A stretch of DNA of 64,000 nucleotides from Amycolatopsis solani (GTDB lineage Bacteria > Actinomycetota > Actinomycetes > Mycobacteriales > Pseudonocardiaceae), in the NCBI RefSeq assembly GCF_033441515.1, contig NZ_JAWQJT010000003.1:2046001-2110000 (forward strand), given 5' to 3'. Positions 8,151-16,793 of this stretch are shown here, piece by piece. Position 1 is the first letter of the stretch. Every line of letters begins with the position of its first letter. The position numbers and the translations under genes were made by a program. Below the pieces are notes generated by a model, which searched no databases, was not told where the DNA came from, and saw nothing but the letters and a program-made list of their open reading frames with translations.

Positions 8151-9086
8151 AGCGGCGGCGAACGGATCAATCTCCCGCGCCACCACCCGCTCGGCCACCT
8201 CGGCCAGCCGCCCGCCACCCCGCAGATCGGCCAGCTCGGCCCGCAACCGCCGCACCGCGATGGCCTCGACCTCGTCACGCGCGCGGGCCGCCCGGCGCCG
8301 GGCCAGCTCGTCGTGCGCGACCAGCCACTCGTGGTGCGAAGCCAGCGCCCGCACCACCTCGTCAACGCCCTCGCCCTTGGCCGCGACCGTCCGCACGATC
8401 GGCTGCCGCCAGCTCGCCCCCCGGATTTCCCGCCGGGCCAGCGAAATCATCTGCTTCAGGTCGTGCACCGTGGCGTCGGCGCCCTCGCGATCGGCCTTGT
8501 TCACGACGAAGACGTCGGCGATCTCGAGCACCCCGGCCTTCGCGGCCTGGATCCCGTCGCCCATCCCCGGCGCGAGCAGCACCACGGTGGTGTCGGCCAG
8601 CTTCACGACGTCCACTTCGGACTGCCCGACCCCCACGGTCTCGATCAGCACCACGTCGAAACCGGCGGCGTCGAGCACGCGCACCGCCTGCGGGGTCGCC
8701 CACGAGAGCCCGCCGAGGTGCCCGCGCGTGGCCATCGACCGGATGAACACGCCCGGGTCGGTGGCGTGCTCGGTCATCCGGATCCGATCGCCGAGCAGCG
8801 CGCCGCCCGAAAACGGCGAAGACGGGTCGATCGCGAGCACCCCGACCCGCTTGCCCTCCGCGCGAAACGCGGTGAGCAGCGCCGAAGTCGATGTCGACTT
8901 GCCGACGCCGGGCGGTCCGGTGAGCCCGACGACCCGGGCCCGCCCGGTGTGCGGGGTCAGCGCCCGCGCGATCTCGGCGACGCGGGGGTGGGCATCCTCG
9001 ACGAGCGACAGCAGCCGCGCGACGGCACGGGGCTGCCCGTCCCGTGCGCGGCCGACCAGGTCGTCGAGGTCGAGGGAAGCGGCCAC
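8121..9086 (-). CDS. meaB: Methylmalonyl-CoA mutase-associated GTPase MeaB
   Basis: A 321-residue G3E-family P-loop GTPase. Walker A is GPPGVGKST (57-65). Later blocks are LAIDPSSPFSGGALLGDRIRM, IETVGVGQSEVDV and the guanine-specificity motif NKAD. MeaB/ArgK protects and reloads adenosylcobalamin-dependent methylmalonyl-CoA mutase; the mutase genes are not in the window. The GTG start at 9086 directly abuts the thiolase stop (9087-9089), so the two are co-transcribed. Its 3' end has seeded a tandem repeat in the following gap. Confidence 0.95.
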   Translation of the reverse strand: MAASLDLDDLVGRARDGQPRAVARLLSLVEDAHPRVAEIARALTPHTGRARVVGLTGPPGVGKSTSTSALLTAFRAEGKRVGVLAIDPSSPFSGGALLGDRIRMTEHATDPGVFIRSMATRGHLGGLSWATPQAVRVLDAAGFDVVLIETVGVGQSEVDVVKLADTTVVLLAPGMGDGIQAAKAGVLEIADVFVVNKADREGADATVHDLKQMISLARREIRGASWRQPIVRTVAAKGEGVDEVVRALASHHEWLVAHDELARRRAARARDEVEAIAVRRLRAELADLRGGGRLAEVAERVVAREIDPFAAADELIADLRG

Positions 9087-10274
9087 TTACGCGGACGGCA
9101 CCCGCAGCAGCAGGGCGTCGCCCTGGCCGCCGCCACCGCACAGCGCGGCTGCGCCGAGGCCGCCGCCGCGGCGGCGCAGCTCGTGGATCAGGTGCACGGC
9201 GAGCCGGGCCCCGGAGGCGCCGATCGGGTGGCCGAGCGCGATCGCGCCACCGTTGACGTTGACTTTCTCCGCGTCGAGGCCGAGCTTCTCGGTCGAGACG
9301 AGCCCGACGGCGGCGAAGGCCTCGTTGATCTCGACGAGGTCGAGCGCGTCGGCGGTCAGCTTCTCCTTCGCCAGCGCGGCGAGGATGGCGTTCGACGGCT
9401 GCTCGTGCAGGCTCGCGTCCGGCCCGGCGACGACACCGTGCGCGCCGATCTCGGCGATCGGCGTGAGGCCGAGCTCCTCGGCCTTCGCCTTGCTGGCCAC
9501 GATGACCGCGGCGGCGCCGTCGGAGATCTGCGAAGCCGAGCCCGCGGTGATGGTGCCGTCGGAAGCGAAGGCCGGGCGCAGCTTGGCAAGACCCTCGGCG
9601 GTGGTGTCGGCGCGGACGCCCTCGTCGGTGTCGAAGACGACCGGGTCGCCCTTGCGCTGCGGGATGGACACCGGCGCGATCTCGTCGGCGAAGTAGCCGT
9701 TCTTGATCGCTTCGGCGGCGCGCTGGTGCGAGCGGGCGGAGAACGCGTCCTGCTGCTCGCGGGTGACGCCGTAGCGGGAGTTGTACTTCTCCGTCGAGGC
9801 GCCCATGGCGACCTGGTCGAAGGCGCAGAAGAGACCGTCGTGGGCCATGTGGTCGACGAGCGCGGTGTCGCCGTACTTGAAGCCGCCGCGGGACTTGGGC
9901 AGCAGGTGCGGCGCCTGGGTCATCGACTCCTGGCCGCCCGCGACGACGAGGTCGAACTCGCCGGCCCGGATGAGCTGGTCGGCGAGCGCGATGGCGTCGA
10001 GGCCGGAGAGGCAGACCTTGTTGATGGTCAGCGCGGGCACGCTCATCGGGATACCCGCGGCGACCGCGGCCTGGCGGGCCGGGATCTGGCCGGCGCCGGC
10101 GGTCAGCACCTGGCCCATGATCGTGTACTGGACCGCGTCCGGGGAGACCCCGGCGCGTTCGAGGGCCGCTTTGATCGCGAACCCGCCCAGCTGGGCTCCC
10201 GTGAAGTCCTTGAGGGAGCCGAGCAGGCGCCCGATCGGCGTACGGGCGGCACCCAGGATCACGGAACCGGACAC
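9087..10274 (-). CDS. Acetyl-CoA C-acetyltransferase (thiolase)
   Basis: A 395-residue thiolase II. The nucleophilic cysteine lies in [10 protein letters not shown], the catalytic His in [11 protein letters not shown], and the second Cys in [11 protein letters not shown]. It interconverts two acetyl-CoA and acetoacetyl-CoA, or acts on slightly longer chains. The start is GTG 10274 with GGAGG 5 nt upstream; the frame runs open far upstream (to about 11543), but that part is GC-rich repeat DNA. It is the first gene of the thiolase-meaB unit and is divergent from methylmalonyl-CoA epimerase. This places it in the acetyl-CoA/ethylmalonyl/methylmalonyl-CoA network. Confidence 0.93.
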   Translation of the reverse strand: MSGSVILGAARTPIGRLLGSLKDFTGAQLGGFAIKAALERAGVSPDAVQYTIMGQVLTAGAGQIPARQAAVAAGIPMSVPALTINKVCLSGLDAIALADQLIRAGEFDLVVAGGQESMTQAPHLLPKSRGGFKYGDTALVDHMAHDGLFCAFDQVAMGASTEKYNSRYGVTREQQDAFSARSHQRAAEAIKNGYFADEIAPVSIPQRKGDPVVFDTDEGVRADTTAEGLAKLRPAFASDGTITAGSASQISDGAAAVIVASKAKAEELGLTPIAEIGAHGVVAGPDASLHEQPSNAILAALAKEKLTADALDLVEINEAFAAVGLVSTEKLGLDAEKVNVNGGAIALGHPIGASGARLAVHLIHELRRRGGGLGAAALCGGGGQGDALLLRVPSA

Positions 10275-10399
10275 GGCGTCCTCCAAGCATCGGCGCATGG
10301 GCAGTTTCGCCGACCATACCCGGGAGGTGGGCTTCTTGATGGAGCCAGTGTGAGGCGGGGCACGCGACGATTCCGCCTCGGCGCCGTGGCGCGGGCCCC

Positions 10400-10405
10400 T
10401 ATCCT
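10400..10405 (+). promoter_or_regulatory. -10 box TATCCT of the leaderless epimerase gene
   Basis: TATCCT lies 6 nt before the ATG at 10412, and no ribosome binding site precedes the start. This is the pattern expected for a transcript that begins at the start codon. Confidence 0.5.
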
Positions 10406-10411
10406 GCCTCC

Positions 10412-10867
10412 ATGAATGATGCCCTGCGGCCGTTCGTGACGGCCATCGACCACGTCGGCATCGCGGTCCCTGACCTGGACGCGGCCATCGAGTTCCACCG
10501 CGCGCACTTCGGCCTGGAGGTCGCGCACGAGGAGGTGAACGAGGAGCAGGGAGTGCGGGAGGCGATGCTGCGCGCGCCCGGCACCGCGGGCACGGAGACT
10601 CAGATCCAGCTGCTGGCCCCGCTGCGCGACGACTCGGCGATCGGCAAGTTCCTGGCCAAGAGCGGCCCGGGCCTGCAGCAGCTGGCGTACCGCGTGTCCG
10701 ATGTGGACGCGGCGGCGGCGGCCCTGCGCGAGCAGGGTCTGCGCCTGCTCTACGAGGCGGCCAAGCGGGGAACGTCCAACAGCCGGGTGAACTTCGTCCA
10801 CCCGAAGGACGCGGGCGGCGTCCTGGTGGAACTGGTCGAGCCGGCAAAGGACGGCAACGCGCACTGA
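10412..10867 (+). CDS. mce: Methylmalonyl-CoA epimerase
   Basis: A 151-residue vicinal-oxygen-chelate protein with two beta-alpha-beta-beta-beta modules. Likely metal ligands are His in AIDHVGIAV, Gln/Glu in [10 protein letters not shown], His in FVHPKDAGG and Glu in VLVELVEP. It converts (2S)- to (2R)-methylmalonyl-CoA, the step before the B12-dependent mutase that MeaB serves. Both flank the same thiolase, which supports the assignment. The start is apparently leaderless. Confidence 0.94.
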   Translation: MNDALRPFVTAIDHVGIAVPDLDAAIEFHRAHFGLEVAHEEVNEEQGVREAMLRAPGTAGTETQIQLLAPLRDDSAIGKFLAKSGPGLQQLAYRVSDVDAAAAALREQGLRLLYEAAKRGTSNSRVNFVHPKDAGGVLVELVEPAKDGNAH

Positions 10868-11272
10868 ACCCGTTCCGGCATAACAACTCCGGCCCGCCCG
10901 GCCCGCGCCCGGATGACAACCGGCCGGGCCCGGGTAGGTCCGCGCGTGCGGGCGACGGCGAGGCGCGACTTGGCGACCAGGCGCGCCCGCGCCTGCAGGC
11001 CACGGCCGCGCGGGGTCCAGGCGGGTCCGCGCGTGCAGGTGGCGGCCGAGCGGCCCAGGCGGGTCCGCGTGGGCGGCAGCCAGGCAGATCCGGGCGCGCG
11101 CCCGGCGGCTCCGGCGCGGCAGCGCGTGCGGGTGGCGGCCGGGCGGGCCCGGGCAGGTGGAACGGCCGGCGCGGGGCCGCCGCGGGACCGGGGCGGGGAC
11201 GGGGCGGGCCCGCACGTCCGCGCCCGAACCCCGCGAGCGCCCGAACCCCGCAAGCGCGCGAACCCGCGACCC
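10868..11272. repeat. GC-rich non-coding gap with degenerate repeats
   Basis: About 400 bp between two genes that converge on it (mce and the TetR gene), of extreme GC content. Words recur imperfectly: CAGGCGGGTCCGCG at 11018-11031 and 11056-11069 (38 bp apart), and a 23-bp segment at 11031-11053 repeated at 11124-11146 with two changes. Open frames in several phases arise only from the base composition. I see no gene in it. Confidence 0.55.
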
Positions 11273-11845
11273 CTAAGCCGGCGCCGCCTTCGAAGCCAGG
11301 GCGTCGGCGATGAAGGTCAGCTCGCCGTCGAACTCGGCGGGGAGGTCGTCGTCCGAGTGGCGGGCCGTGGCGTGGCGGTGGCTGACCGCGCGGGCCAGCA
11401 GGCCTGACGCGCGGTCGACGTCGGCGGTCGGGAGGCCGCCGCCAGTTGCCGCCAGGATTACCGCGCGGACCTGGCGGACCAGGATTTGGAAGCGGTCGTG
11501 GAGGGCGTCGCGGACGACGTGGTGGGTGTCGGCCTCGCGCCACAGCAGGTGCGACAGCCCCAGTGACCGGCTGAAGCGGTGGTCGAGTTCGCGGACGAGC
11601 CGCCGGAGGCTGCCTGCCAGGTCGCCGGGGACGACGACCACGGCCGGCTCGATGCGCTCGTCGGGCAGGCGCGCGACCAGCGCCGTGAGCAGGTCCGACT
11701 TGTGCCGGAAGTAATAGTGGACCAGCCCCTTCGGCACCCCGGCCCGCTCGGCTATCCGCGAGGTCGGGGTGGCGTCGAAGCCGGACTCGGCGAAGAGCGC
11801 CTCGGCGGCGCAGAGGATGCGCTCCTTCGCCGAATCCTCGGTCAT
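11273..11845 (-). CDS. TetR-family transcriptional regulator
   Basis: A 190-residue protein. The N-terminal TetR helix-turn-helix covers about 8-55 ([29 protein letters not shown]), followed by a helical ligand domain. ATG 11845 follows the SPW-protein stop by 17 bp on the same strand, so it is the second gene of a two-gene operon. A TetR-like palindrome overlaps the promoter of that operon at 12294-12315, so autoregulation is likely. The ligand is unknown. Confidence 0.88.
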   Translation of the reverse strand: MTEDSAKERILCAAEALFAESGFDATPTSRIAERAGVPKGLVHYYFRHKSDLLTALVARLPDERIEPAVVVVPGDLAGSLRRLVRELDHRFSRSLGLSHLLWREADTHHVVRDALHDRFQILVRQVRAVILAATGGGLPTADVDRASGLLARAVSHRHATARHSDDDLPAEFDGELTFIADALASKAAPA

Positions 11846-11862
11846 TCGTGCCTCCTACAGCG

Positions 11863-12231
11863 TCAGTGCTGACCGGCCGTGCGGTGCGCGGCGGTCGCGA
11901 CCGGCATCGCTGCCGCGCCGGCGATCACCGTCAGCACCCCGGCGATCCAGGACGTCCAGGAAGCGCCGTTGAACTCGGTGTACCCCATCACCCACGGCGC
12001 GATGAACAGCAGTACGCCGAGCGCGATCTGGATGCCTTCGCCGTAGACCATGCCCGGCATGGCCAGCGAGACCAAGCCGTCGAGTGCGATCAAGGCGCCC
12101 AGGACGACCATCGTCCACATCGCGGTCGAGTCCGTGCTCAGCCAAAGGGGTGAAAGAGCGGCGACCACCCCGATGACGACCTCGGCCCAATCGTGCGGCC
12201 GGGCCCATGCGCGCGTAGAGACTTCACTCAT
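11863..12231 (-). CDS. SPW-repeat membrane protein
   Basis: A 122-residue protein with four hydrophobic segments and two SPW-type motifs: ALSPLWLS near residue 25 and FIAPWVMGY near residue 77. SPW-repeat proteins are small membrane proteins of unknown function found mainly in actinobacteria and some proteobacteria. It is the first gene of a unit with the TetR regulator and may be the regulator's main target. Confidence 0.85.
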   Translation of the reverse strand: MSEVSTRAWARPHDWAEVVIGVVAALSPLWLSTDSTAMWTMVVLGALIALDGLVSLAMPGMVYGEGIQIALGVLLFIAPWVMGYTEFNGASWTSWIAGVLTVIAGAAAMPVATAAHRTAGQH

Positions 12232-12285
12232 TCGTGCTCACCTCCGTCGGTGAAACTGCTGGTCGGGTGGGTGTACCCACCGCCG

Positions 12286-12315
12286 ATGATCCGCTTGACT
12301 GGCCAACCGGTCAAG
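12286..12315 (-). promoter_or_regulatory. Promoter and TetR-type operator of the SPW-TetR operon
   Basis: On the minus strand, -35 TTGACC (12314-12309) and -10-like GATCAT (12291-12286) are 17 bp apart. The palindrome CTTGACTGG (12294-12302) / CCGGTCAAG (12307-12315), with one mismatch and a 4-nt centre, covers the -35 box and much of the spacer. A bound TetR repressor would block RNA polymerase directly. Confidence 0.55.
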
Positions 12316-12377
12316 ATAGGCCGGTCACAGTTCGGCGTGTAATCGTGCTGTCCGTCTCGTACAGTTGTGTCCGCGAG

Positions 12378-12391
12378 TTACCGGCGAGTAA
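12378..12391 (+). promoter_or_regulatory. TTAC-N6-GTAA inverted repeat upstream of ccr
   Basis: TTAC (12378-12381) and GTAA (12388-12391) flank CGGCGA, about 37 bp before the ccr start. It resembles the TTACCG-type palindromes that precede acyl-CoA genes elsewhere in this window (46812-46825). It is a short site and could be chance. Confidence 0.3.
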
Positions 12392-12428
12392 TTTCTGCCG
12401 CCAACGCCGTTGACCCCGGAGGAAATCA

Positions 12429-13769
12429 ATGACGCAGCTCGGCGAGATCCAGCAGGCCATCCTGAACGGCGAGTCCGCCGCGCTCGGCTCGTTGCCCGTG
12501 CCCGAGAGCTATCGCGGGGTGACCGTGCACGCGAGCGAGGTCGACATGTTCGAGGGCCTCGAGAGCCGCGACAAGGACCCGCGCAAGTCGCTGCACGTCG
12601 ACGAGGTCGCCGTGCCCGAGCTGGGCCCCGGTGAGGCGCTGGTCGCGGTGATGGCGAGCGCGATCAACTACAACACCGTGTGGACGTCGATCTTCGAGCC
12701 GATCCCCACGTTCAAGTTCCTGAAGAAGTACGGCAAGCTCTCGCCGCTGGCCAAGCGGCACGACCTGCCCTACCACGTCGTCGGCTCGGACCTGTCCGGT
12801 GTCGTGCTGCGCACCGGCGTCGGCGTGCACAACTGGAAGCCGGGCGACGAGGTGGTCGCGCACTGCCTGAACGTCGAGCTCGAGAGCCCGGACGGGCACA
12901 ACGACACGATGCTCGACACCGAGCAGCGGATCTGGGGCTTCGAGACGAACTTCGGCGGCCTCGCCGAGATCGCGCTGGTCAAGGCCAACCAGCTGATGCC
13001 GAAGCCGGACCACCTGACCTGGGAGGAAGCCGCCTCCCCCGGGCTGGTCAACTCGACCGCCTACCGGCAGCTCGTCTCGCGCAACGGCGCGGACATGAAG
13101 CAGGGCGACGTCGTCCTGATCTGGGGTGCTTCGGGCGGCCTCGGCTCCTACGCGACGCAGTACGCGCTGAACGGTGGCGCCATCCCGGTGTGCGTCGTGT
13201 CCAGCCCGGAGAAGGCCGCCATCTGCCGGAAGCTCGGCGCCGAGCTGATCATCGACCGCAGCGCCGAGGACTACAAGTTCTGGAAGAGCGACACCGAGCA
13301 GGACCCGAAGGAATGGCAGCGCTTCGGCGCGAAGATCCGCGAGCTGACCGGCGGCGACGACCCGGACATCGTGTTCGAGCACCCGGGCCGGGAAACCTTC
13401 GGCGCGTCCGTCTACGCCGCGCGCAAGGGCGGGACGATTGTCACCTGCGCGTCGACGTCGGGGTACATGCACCAGTACGACAACCGCTACCTCTGGATGA
13501 ACCTGAAGCGGATCATCGGCTCCCACTTCGCGAACTACCGCGAGTCGTGGGAGGCGAACCGGCTGATCGCGAAGGGGCTGATCCACCCGACGCTGTCCAA
13601 GACCTACTCGCTCGAAGAGACCGGGCAGGCCGCGCTGGACGTGCACCGCAACGCGCACCAGGGCAAGGTCGGCGTGCTCGCGCTCGCGCCGCAGGAGGGC
13701 CTCGGCGTCCGGGACGAAGAGAAGCGCGCGAAGCACATCGACGGGATCAACGCCTTCCGCGGCGCCTGA
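12429..13769 (+). CDS. ccr: Crotonyl-CoA carboxylase/reductase
   Basis: A 446-residue medium-chain reductase. It carboxylates and reduces crotonyl-CoA with CO2 and NADPH to ethylmalonyl-CoA, the key step of the ethylmalonyl-CoA pathway and a source of polyketide extender units. The CO2-binding residues defined in the Kitasatospora enzyme are all present, shifted by one: N82 (AINYNT), F171 and E172 (GFETNFGG), and H366 (IIGSHFANY). The nucleotide-binding loop is WGASGGLGSYA (232-242). Start ATG 12429 has GGAGG about 6 nt upstream. With thiolase, epimerase and MeaB nearby, it indicates acetate assimilation through methylmalonyl-CoA. Confidence 0.96.
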   Translation: MTQLGEIQQAILNGESAALGSLPVPESYRGVTVHASEVDMFEGLESRDKDPRKSLHVDEVAVPELGPGEALVAVMASAINYNTVWTSIFEPIPTFKFLKKYGKLSPLAKRHDLPYHVVGSDLSGVVLRTGVGVHNWKPGDEVVAHCLNVELESPDGHNDTMLDTEQRIWGFETNFGGLAEIALVKANQLMPKPDHLTWEEAASPGLVNSTAYRQLVSRNGADMKQGDVVLIWGASGGLGSYATQYALNGGAIPVCVVSSPEKAAICRKLGAELIIDRSAEDYKFWKSDTEQDPKEWQRFGAKIRELTGGDDPDIVFEHPGRETFGASVYAARKGGTIVTCASTSGYMHQYDNRYLWMNLKRIIGSHFANYRESWEANRLIAKGLIHPTLSKTYSLEETGQAALDVHRNAHQGKVGVLALAPQEGLGVRDEEKRAKHIDGINAFRGA

Positions 13770-13774
13770 AACCG

Positions 13775-13818
13775 GCCGTACGCAGGCGATCCCGGGCCGG
13801 GGGTCGCCTGCGTGCGGC
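13775..13818 (+). terminator. Hairpin after ccr
   Basis: A long stem starts 5 bp after the ccr stop. Its core is ACGCAGGCGA (13780-13789) / TCGCCTGCGT (13804-13813), extended by CCC/GGG inside and GCCG/CGGC outside. There is no T-run. It probably ends ccr transcription before the separately started coiled-coil gene. Confidence 0.75.
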
Positions 13819-13894
13819 AAGATCCTCTCGCCGCACCACGCCGCTCGTTCGGCGCACCGCACGGGTGCTCACCCTTCCGTGACCCGGCTGCGAC

Positions 13895-13900
13895 TACGGT
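13895..13900 (+). promoter_or_regulatory. -10 box TACGGT of the leaderless coiled-coil gene
   Basis: TACGGT lies 7 nt before ATG 13908. No Shine-Dalgarno sequence is visible, so the transcript probably starts at the ATG. Confidence 0.5.
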
Positions 13901-13907
13901 AGGCCCC

Positions 13908-15113
13908 ATGAGCCTTGGCGATGAACGGGAGCTTGTGCCGCTGGGAGCCGGCTTCGACGTGGCGAAGCGCGGGTACAGCCGAGCACAGGTCGACGAGCAC
14001 CTCGAACGGCTGGACGCCGACCTGAAGATGCTCACCGCGGACCGGGACGCCGCCATCGCGCAGGCCGGCGACTTGGCGCGCCAGCTGGAGATCGCGCGCG
14101 GCGAGATCGCGGACCTGCGCGGGCAGGTCGACCGGCTCGCCCAGCCGCCGACGAGCGTCGAAGGCCTCTCCGAACGACTTCAGCGGATGCTGCGCCTGGC
14201 GCAGGACGAGTCCGCCGACACGCGCGCCCGCGCCGAGGCCGAAGCCGGCCACATCCGGGCCAAGGCCGAGACGGACGCGAGCGCCATGCGCGCCCGCTAC
14301 GAGCAGCTGCTCACCGAGCTCGACCTGCGGCGCAAGGAGATGGAGGCGGAGCACCGCAAGGTGCTCGAGGACGCCCGCGCGCAGGCCAAGGACATCACCG
14401 ACAAGGCCGAGGCGGAGCGCAAGCGGCTCGACACCGAGTCGCAGGACCGCCGCACCAAGGTCGAAGAAGACTTCGAGATCGCGATGGCGGCGCGGCGCAC
14501 CGAGGCGATGCGGGTGCTGGCCGAGCAGGAGGCGGCGAGCAAGGCCGAAGCCGCGCGGCGCGTCCAGGAAGCCACGCAGGACGCCGCCGACATCCGCGCG
14601 AAGATCATCGAAGAGGAGAAGGCCACCAAGGCCGACATCGACCGCCGTCAGCGGGAGTCGGTCGCGGAGGCCAACAAGCGCCGCCAGGACTCGATCACCG
14701 AGGCGAACGCCCGGCTCGCGGAGGCCGCCGACGAGGCGCGCCGCCGCGTGACGACGGCGACCGACGAGTCGAACCGGCGGATCACCCAGGCCAACGAGCG
14801 GGTCGACGCGCTGCGCAAGGTCCGCGGCGGGCTGGCCGAGCAGGTCCGCGCGGCGCGCGCCGTGCTGGCCGAGGCGCACACCGTCCTCGGCGACGAGATC
14901 AAGGTGCCCGCGGACGTCACGGCCGACCTGAAGGCGTCCGACCTCAAGCCGGAGAAGCCGGTGGCCGACACCGAGAAGACGACGCCGGTGAGCGACGTCG
15001 AGGAAACCATCCGGATCAAGGCGTCCGACGTGCCGAAGCCCAAGCAGGCCCCCAAGCCGGCTCCCAAGCCGACTCCGCGGGCAAGCGGAGCGCAGAAAGC
15101 GACTGGCGAGTAA
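13908..15113 (+). CDS. DivIVA-domain coiled-coil polarity protein
   Basis: A 401-residue protein. Residues about 12-50 (GAGFDVAKRGYSRAQVDEHLERL) match the DivIVA N-terminal membrane-binding domain. Then about 290 residues of heptad-rich, Glu/Arg/Ala-rich coiled coil follow, and a Lys/Pro-rich tail. Proteins of this type (DivIVA/Wag31, FilP, Scy, SepIVA) organise polar growth and division in actinobacteria; which one this matches cannot be settled here. ATG 13908 is preferred to the upstream in-frame GTG because a -10 box lies 7 nt before it. Confidence 0.75.
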   Translation: MSLGDERELVPLGAGFDVAKRGYSRAQVDEHLERLDADLKMLTADRDAAIAQAGDLARQLEIARGEIADLRGQVDRLAQPPTSVEGLSERLQRMLRLAQDESADTRARAEAEAGHIRAKAETDASAMRARYEQLLTELDLRRKEMEAEHRKVLEDARAQAKDITDKAEAERKRLDTESQDRRTKVEEDFEIAMAARRTEAMRVLAEQEAASKAEAARRVQEATQDAADIRAKIIEEEKATKADIDRRQRESVAEANKRRQDSITEANARLAEAADEARRRVTTATDESNRRITQANERVDALRKVRGGLAEQVRAARAVLAEAHTVLGDEIKVPADVTADLKASDLKPEKPVADTEKTTPVSDVEETIRIKASDVPKPKQAPKPAPKPTPRASGAQKATGE

Positions 15114-15206
15114 CCTTCCACGGGACACGGGCGCGGACGAGCCTGCGCGGTCGCTGCCGACCGGTTATCGTCCCTGCTCACGCGGGATCACGTGGAGGTT
15201 TTGCGC

Positions 15207-15659
15207 ATGGGTGCGGCATATCGGACCGTGGTGGTGGGCACGGACGGCTCGGAGTCCTCGTTCGCGGCGGTGGACCGCGCGGCGGCGGTGGCCGGCGACG
15301 CGGGCGCCACGCTCGTCATCGCGTGTGCGTTCTACCCGGCCAGTCAATCCGACGTCGACAAGGCCCAGGACGCCCTCGGTGACGAGGCGTACCAGGTCGT
15401 CGGCTCGGCCCCGGCCGAAGACACCCTGCAGTCGGCGCGGGACCGCGCGACCAAGGCGGGCGCGCAGAAGATCGACACGGTCGCCGTCAAGGGCGACCCG
15501 GTCGACTCGCTGCGCAAGGTGGTCAAGGAGCGCGAGGCCGACCTGCTGGTCGTCGGCAACCGCGGGCTGAACACGATCGCCGGCCGGATCCTGGGCTCGG
15601 TGCCGTCCGAGGTGGCCCGCAAGTCCGGCGTGGACGTGCTGATCGTCCACACGACCTGA
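15207..15659 (+). CDS. Universal stress protein (UspA family)
   Basis: A 150-residue UspA-fold protein. It starts with the beta-strand/Asp motif VVVGTDGSESS and ends with the ATP-binding motif G-x2-G-x9-GS (GNRGLNTIAGRILGS), so it belongs to the ATP-binding Usp class. ATG 15207 has GGAGG (15194-15198) upstream; the alternative GTG at 15192 would put that site inside the gene. The adenylate cyclase gene follows after 3 bp, which links stress and cAMP signalling in one operon. Confidence 0.92.
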   Translation: MGAAYRTVVVGTDGSESSFAAVDRAAAVAGDAGATLVIACAFYPASQSDVDKAQDALGDEAYQVVGSAPAEDTLQSARDRATKAGAQKIDTVAVKGDPVDSLRKVVKEREADLLVVGNRGLNTIAGRILGSVPSEVARKSGVDVLIVHTT

Positions 15660-15662
15660 GCC

Positions 15663-16793
15663 GTGACCGACCCGAGCGAGGAGCTTCAGCAGCGGCTCGA
15701 ACGCGTCCTGCTCGGCGGCAGGCGGAAGTACACCCGGCTCGAAGTGGCCGAAAAAGCCGGCGTGCCCGAAGAACGGTCACGCCGGCTCTGGCGCGCGCTG
15801 GGCTTCGCGACGGTCCGCGACGACGAGGTCGTCTTCACCGACGCGGACGTCGAAGCCATGCGGACGGCGGACCAGCTGGTCCAGTCGGGGCTGATCGACC
15901 CGAGCATCGAGGTGTCGGTGACGCGCGCACTCGGGCAGCACCTGTCGCGGCTGGCCGAGTGGCAGGTCGACATGCTGTGGGAGCTGATCCGGGAGCAGCC
16001 GGAGCTGGGCCGCAGCGAGCGCCAGGTGACCCGCCTGGTCGACCGGCTGCTGCCGGAGCTGGAGCGGGTCCAGAACTTCGTCTGGCGCCGCCACCTGGCG
16101 GCCTACGCCGGGCGCGCGTTCGCGACGGCGGGCGACAACGTCGAGGCGCGCACGCAGGTCGTCGGGTTCGTGGACATGGTGGGTTACACGCGGCTGACCC
16201 GCCAGATCGACGAGGAAGAGCTGAGCCGGGTCCTCGACGCGTTCGAGACGCTGGCCACCGAGGTGATCGCCGAGCACCACGGCCGCGTGGTGAAGATGAT
16301 CGGCGACGAAGTCCTGTTCGTCGCGGACTCGGCGGTCGACGCGGCGGAGATCGCACTGGCCCTGACCGAGCGCACGTCGGCGGACGACAGCCTCCCGGCG
16401 GTCCGCGCGGGCATGGCCTCGGGCCGCATCCTCTCCCGCTTCGGCGACGTCTACGGCTCCGTGGTCAACCTGGCGGCCCGCCTGACGTCGGTGGCCCGCC
16501 CGGGCACGATCCTGGTCGACCGTGAACTGGCTTCGGAGCTCGCGGACGAGAAGGCGTACGAACTCCGCGTCCGCCGCCCGGTGACGGTCCGCGGCTACAA
16601 CCGCCTCCGCCCCGCCGCGCTGCGCCGGTCGACCGAGACCCCGACGGGCATGTTCGCCAGCTCCCAGCAACTGGCGGCGGAGATGCTGGGGCTGACCGAC
16701 CCCAGCACCCGGGAAGCGGCGCCCGAGGAGCCCGCCCCCGAGGACCGGGTGACCGAGCCGAAGCCCCGCCGCCGCCGTCGCCGGGCCCGCTGA
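15663..16793 (+). CDS. Class III adenylate cyclase with N-terminal regulatory domain
   Basis: A 376-residue soluble protein. Residues about 1-150 are a helical regulatory region like that of mycobacterial Rv2212-type cyclases, and about 160-335 form the cyclase domain. Metal-binding Asp are D171 (FVDMVGYT) and D215 (MIGDEV). Adenine-specifying K211 and D262 and transition-state N269 and R273 are all present, so a catalytically competent ATP cyclase (possibly a homodimer) is predicted. The C-terminus is an Arg-rich tail. GTG 15663 follows the Usp stop directly, and its stop abuts the convergent paaE stop with no gap. Confidence 0.9.
   Translation: MTDPSEELQQRLERVLLGGRRKYTRLEVAEKAGVPEERSRRLWRALGFATVRDDEVVFTDADVEAMRTADQLVQSGLIDPSIEVSVTRALGQHLSRLAEWQVDMLWELIREQPELGRSERQVTRLVDRLLPELERVQNFVWRRHLAAYAGRAFATAGDNVEARTQVVGFVDMVGYTRLTRQIDEEELSRVLDAFETLATEVIAEHHGRVVKMIGDEVLFVADSAVDAAEIALALTERTSADDSLPAVRAGMASGRILSRFGDVYGSVVNLAARLTSVARPGTILVDRELASELADEKAYELRVRRPVTVRGYNRLRPAALRRSTETPTGMFASSQQLAAEMLGLTDPSTREAAPEEPAPEDRVTEPKPRRRRRRAR

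Noticed and set aside
7632..10415. 927-codon plus-strand frame with a good ribosome binding site near 7725
   Set aside because: It starts from a relic-like ATG at 7740, crosses the tandem repeats and is then antisense to meaB and thiolase. No protein family is visible.
10275..11543. N-terminal extension of the thiolase frame
   Set aside because: The extension is GC-rich repeat DNA and the opposite strand of mce. The thiolase homology and its ribosome binding site begin at 10274.
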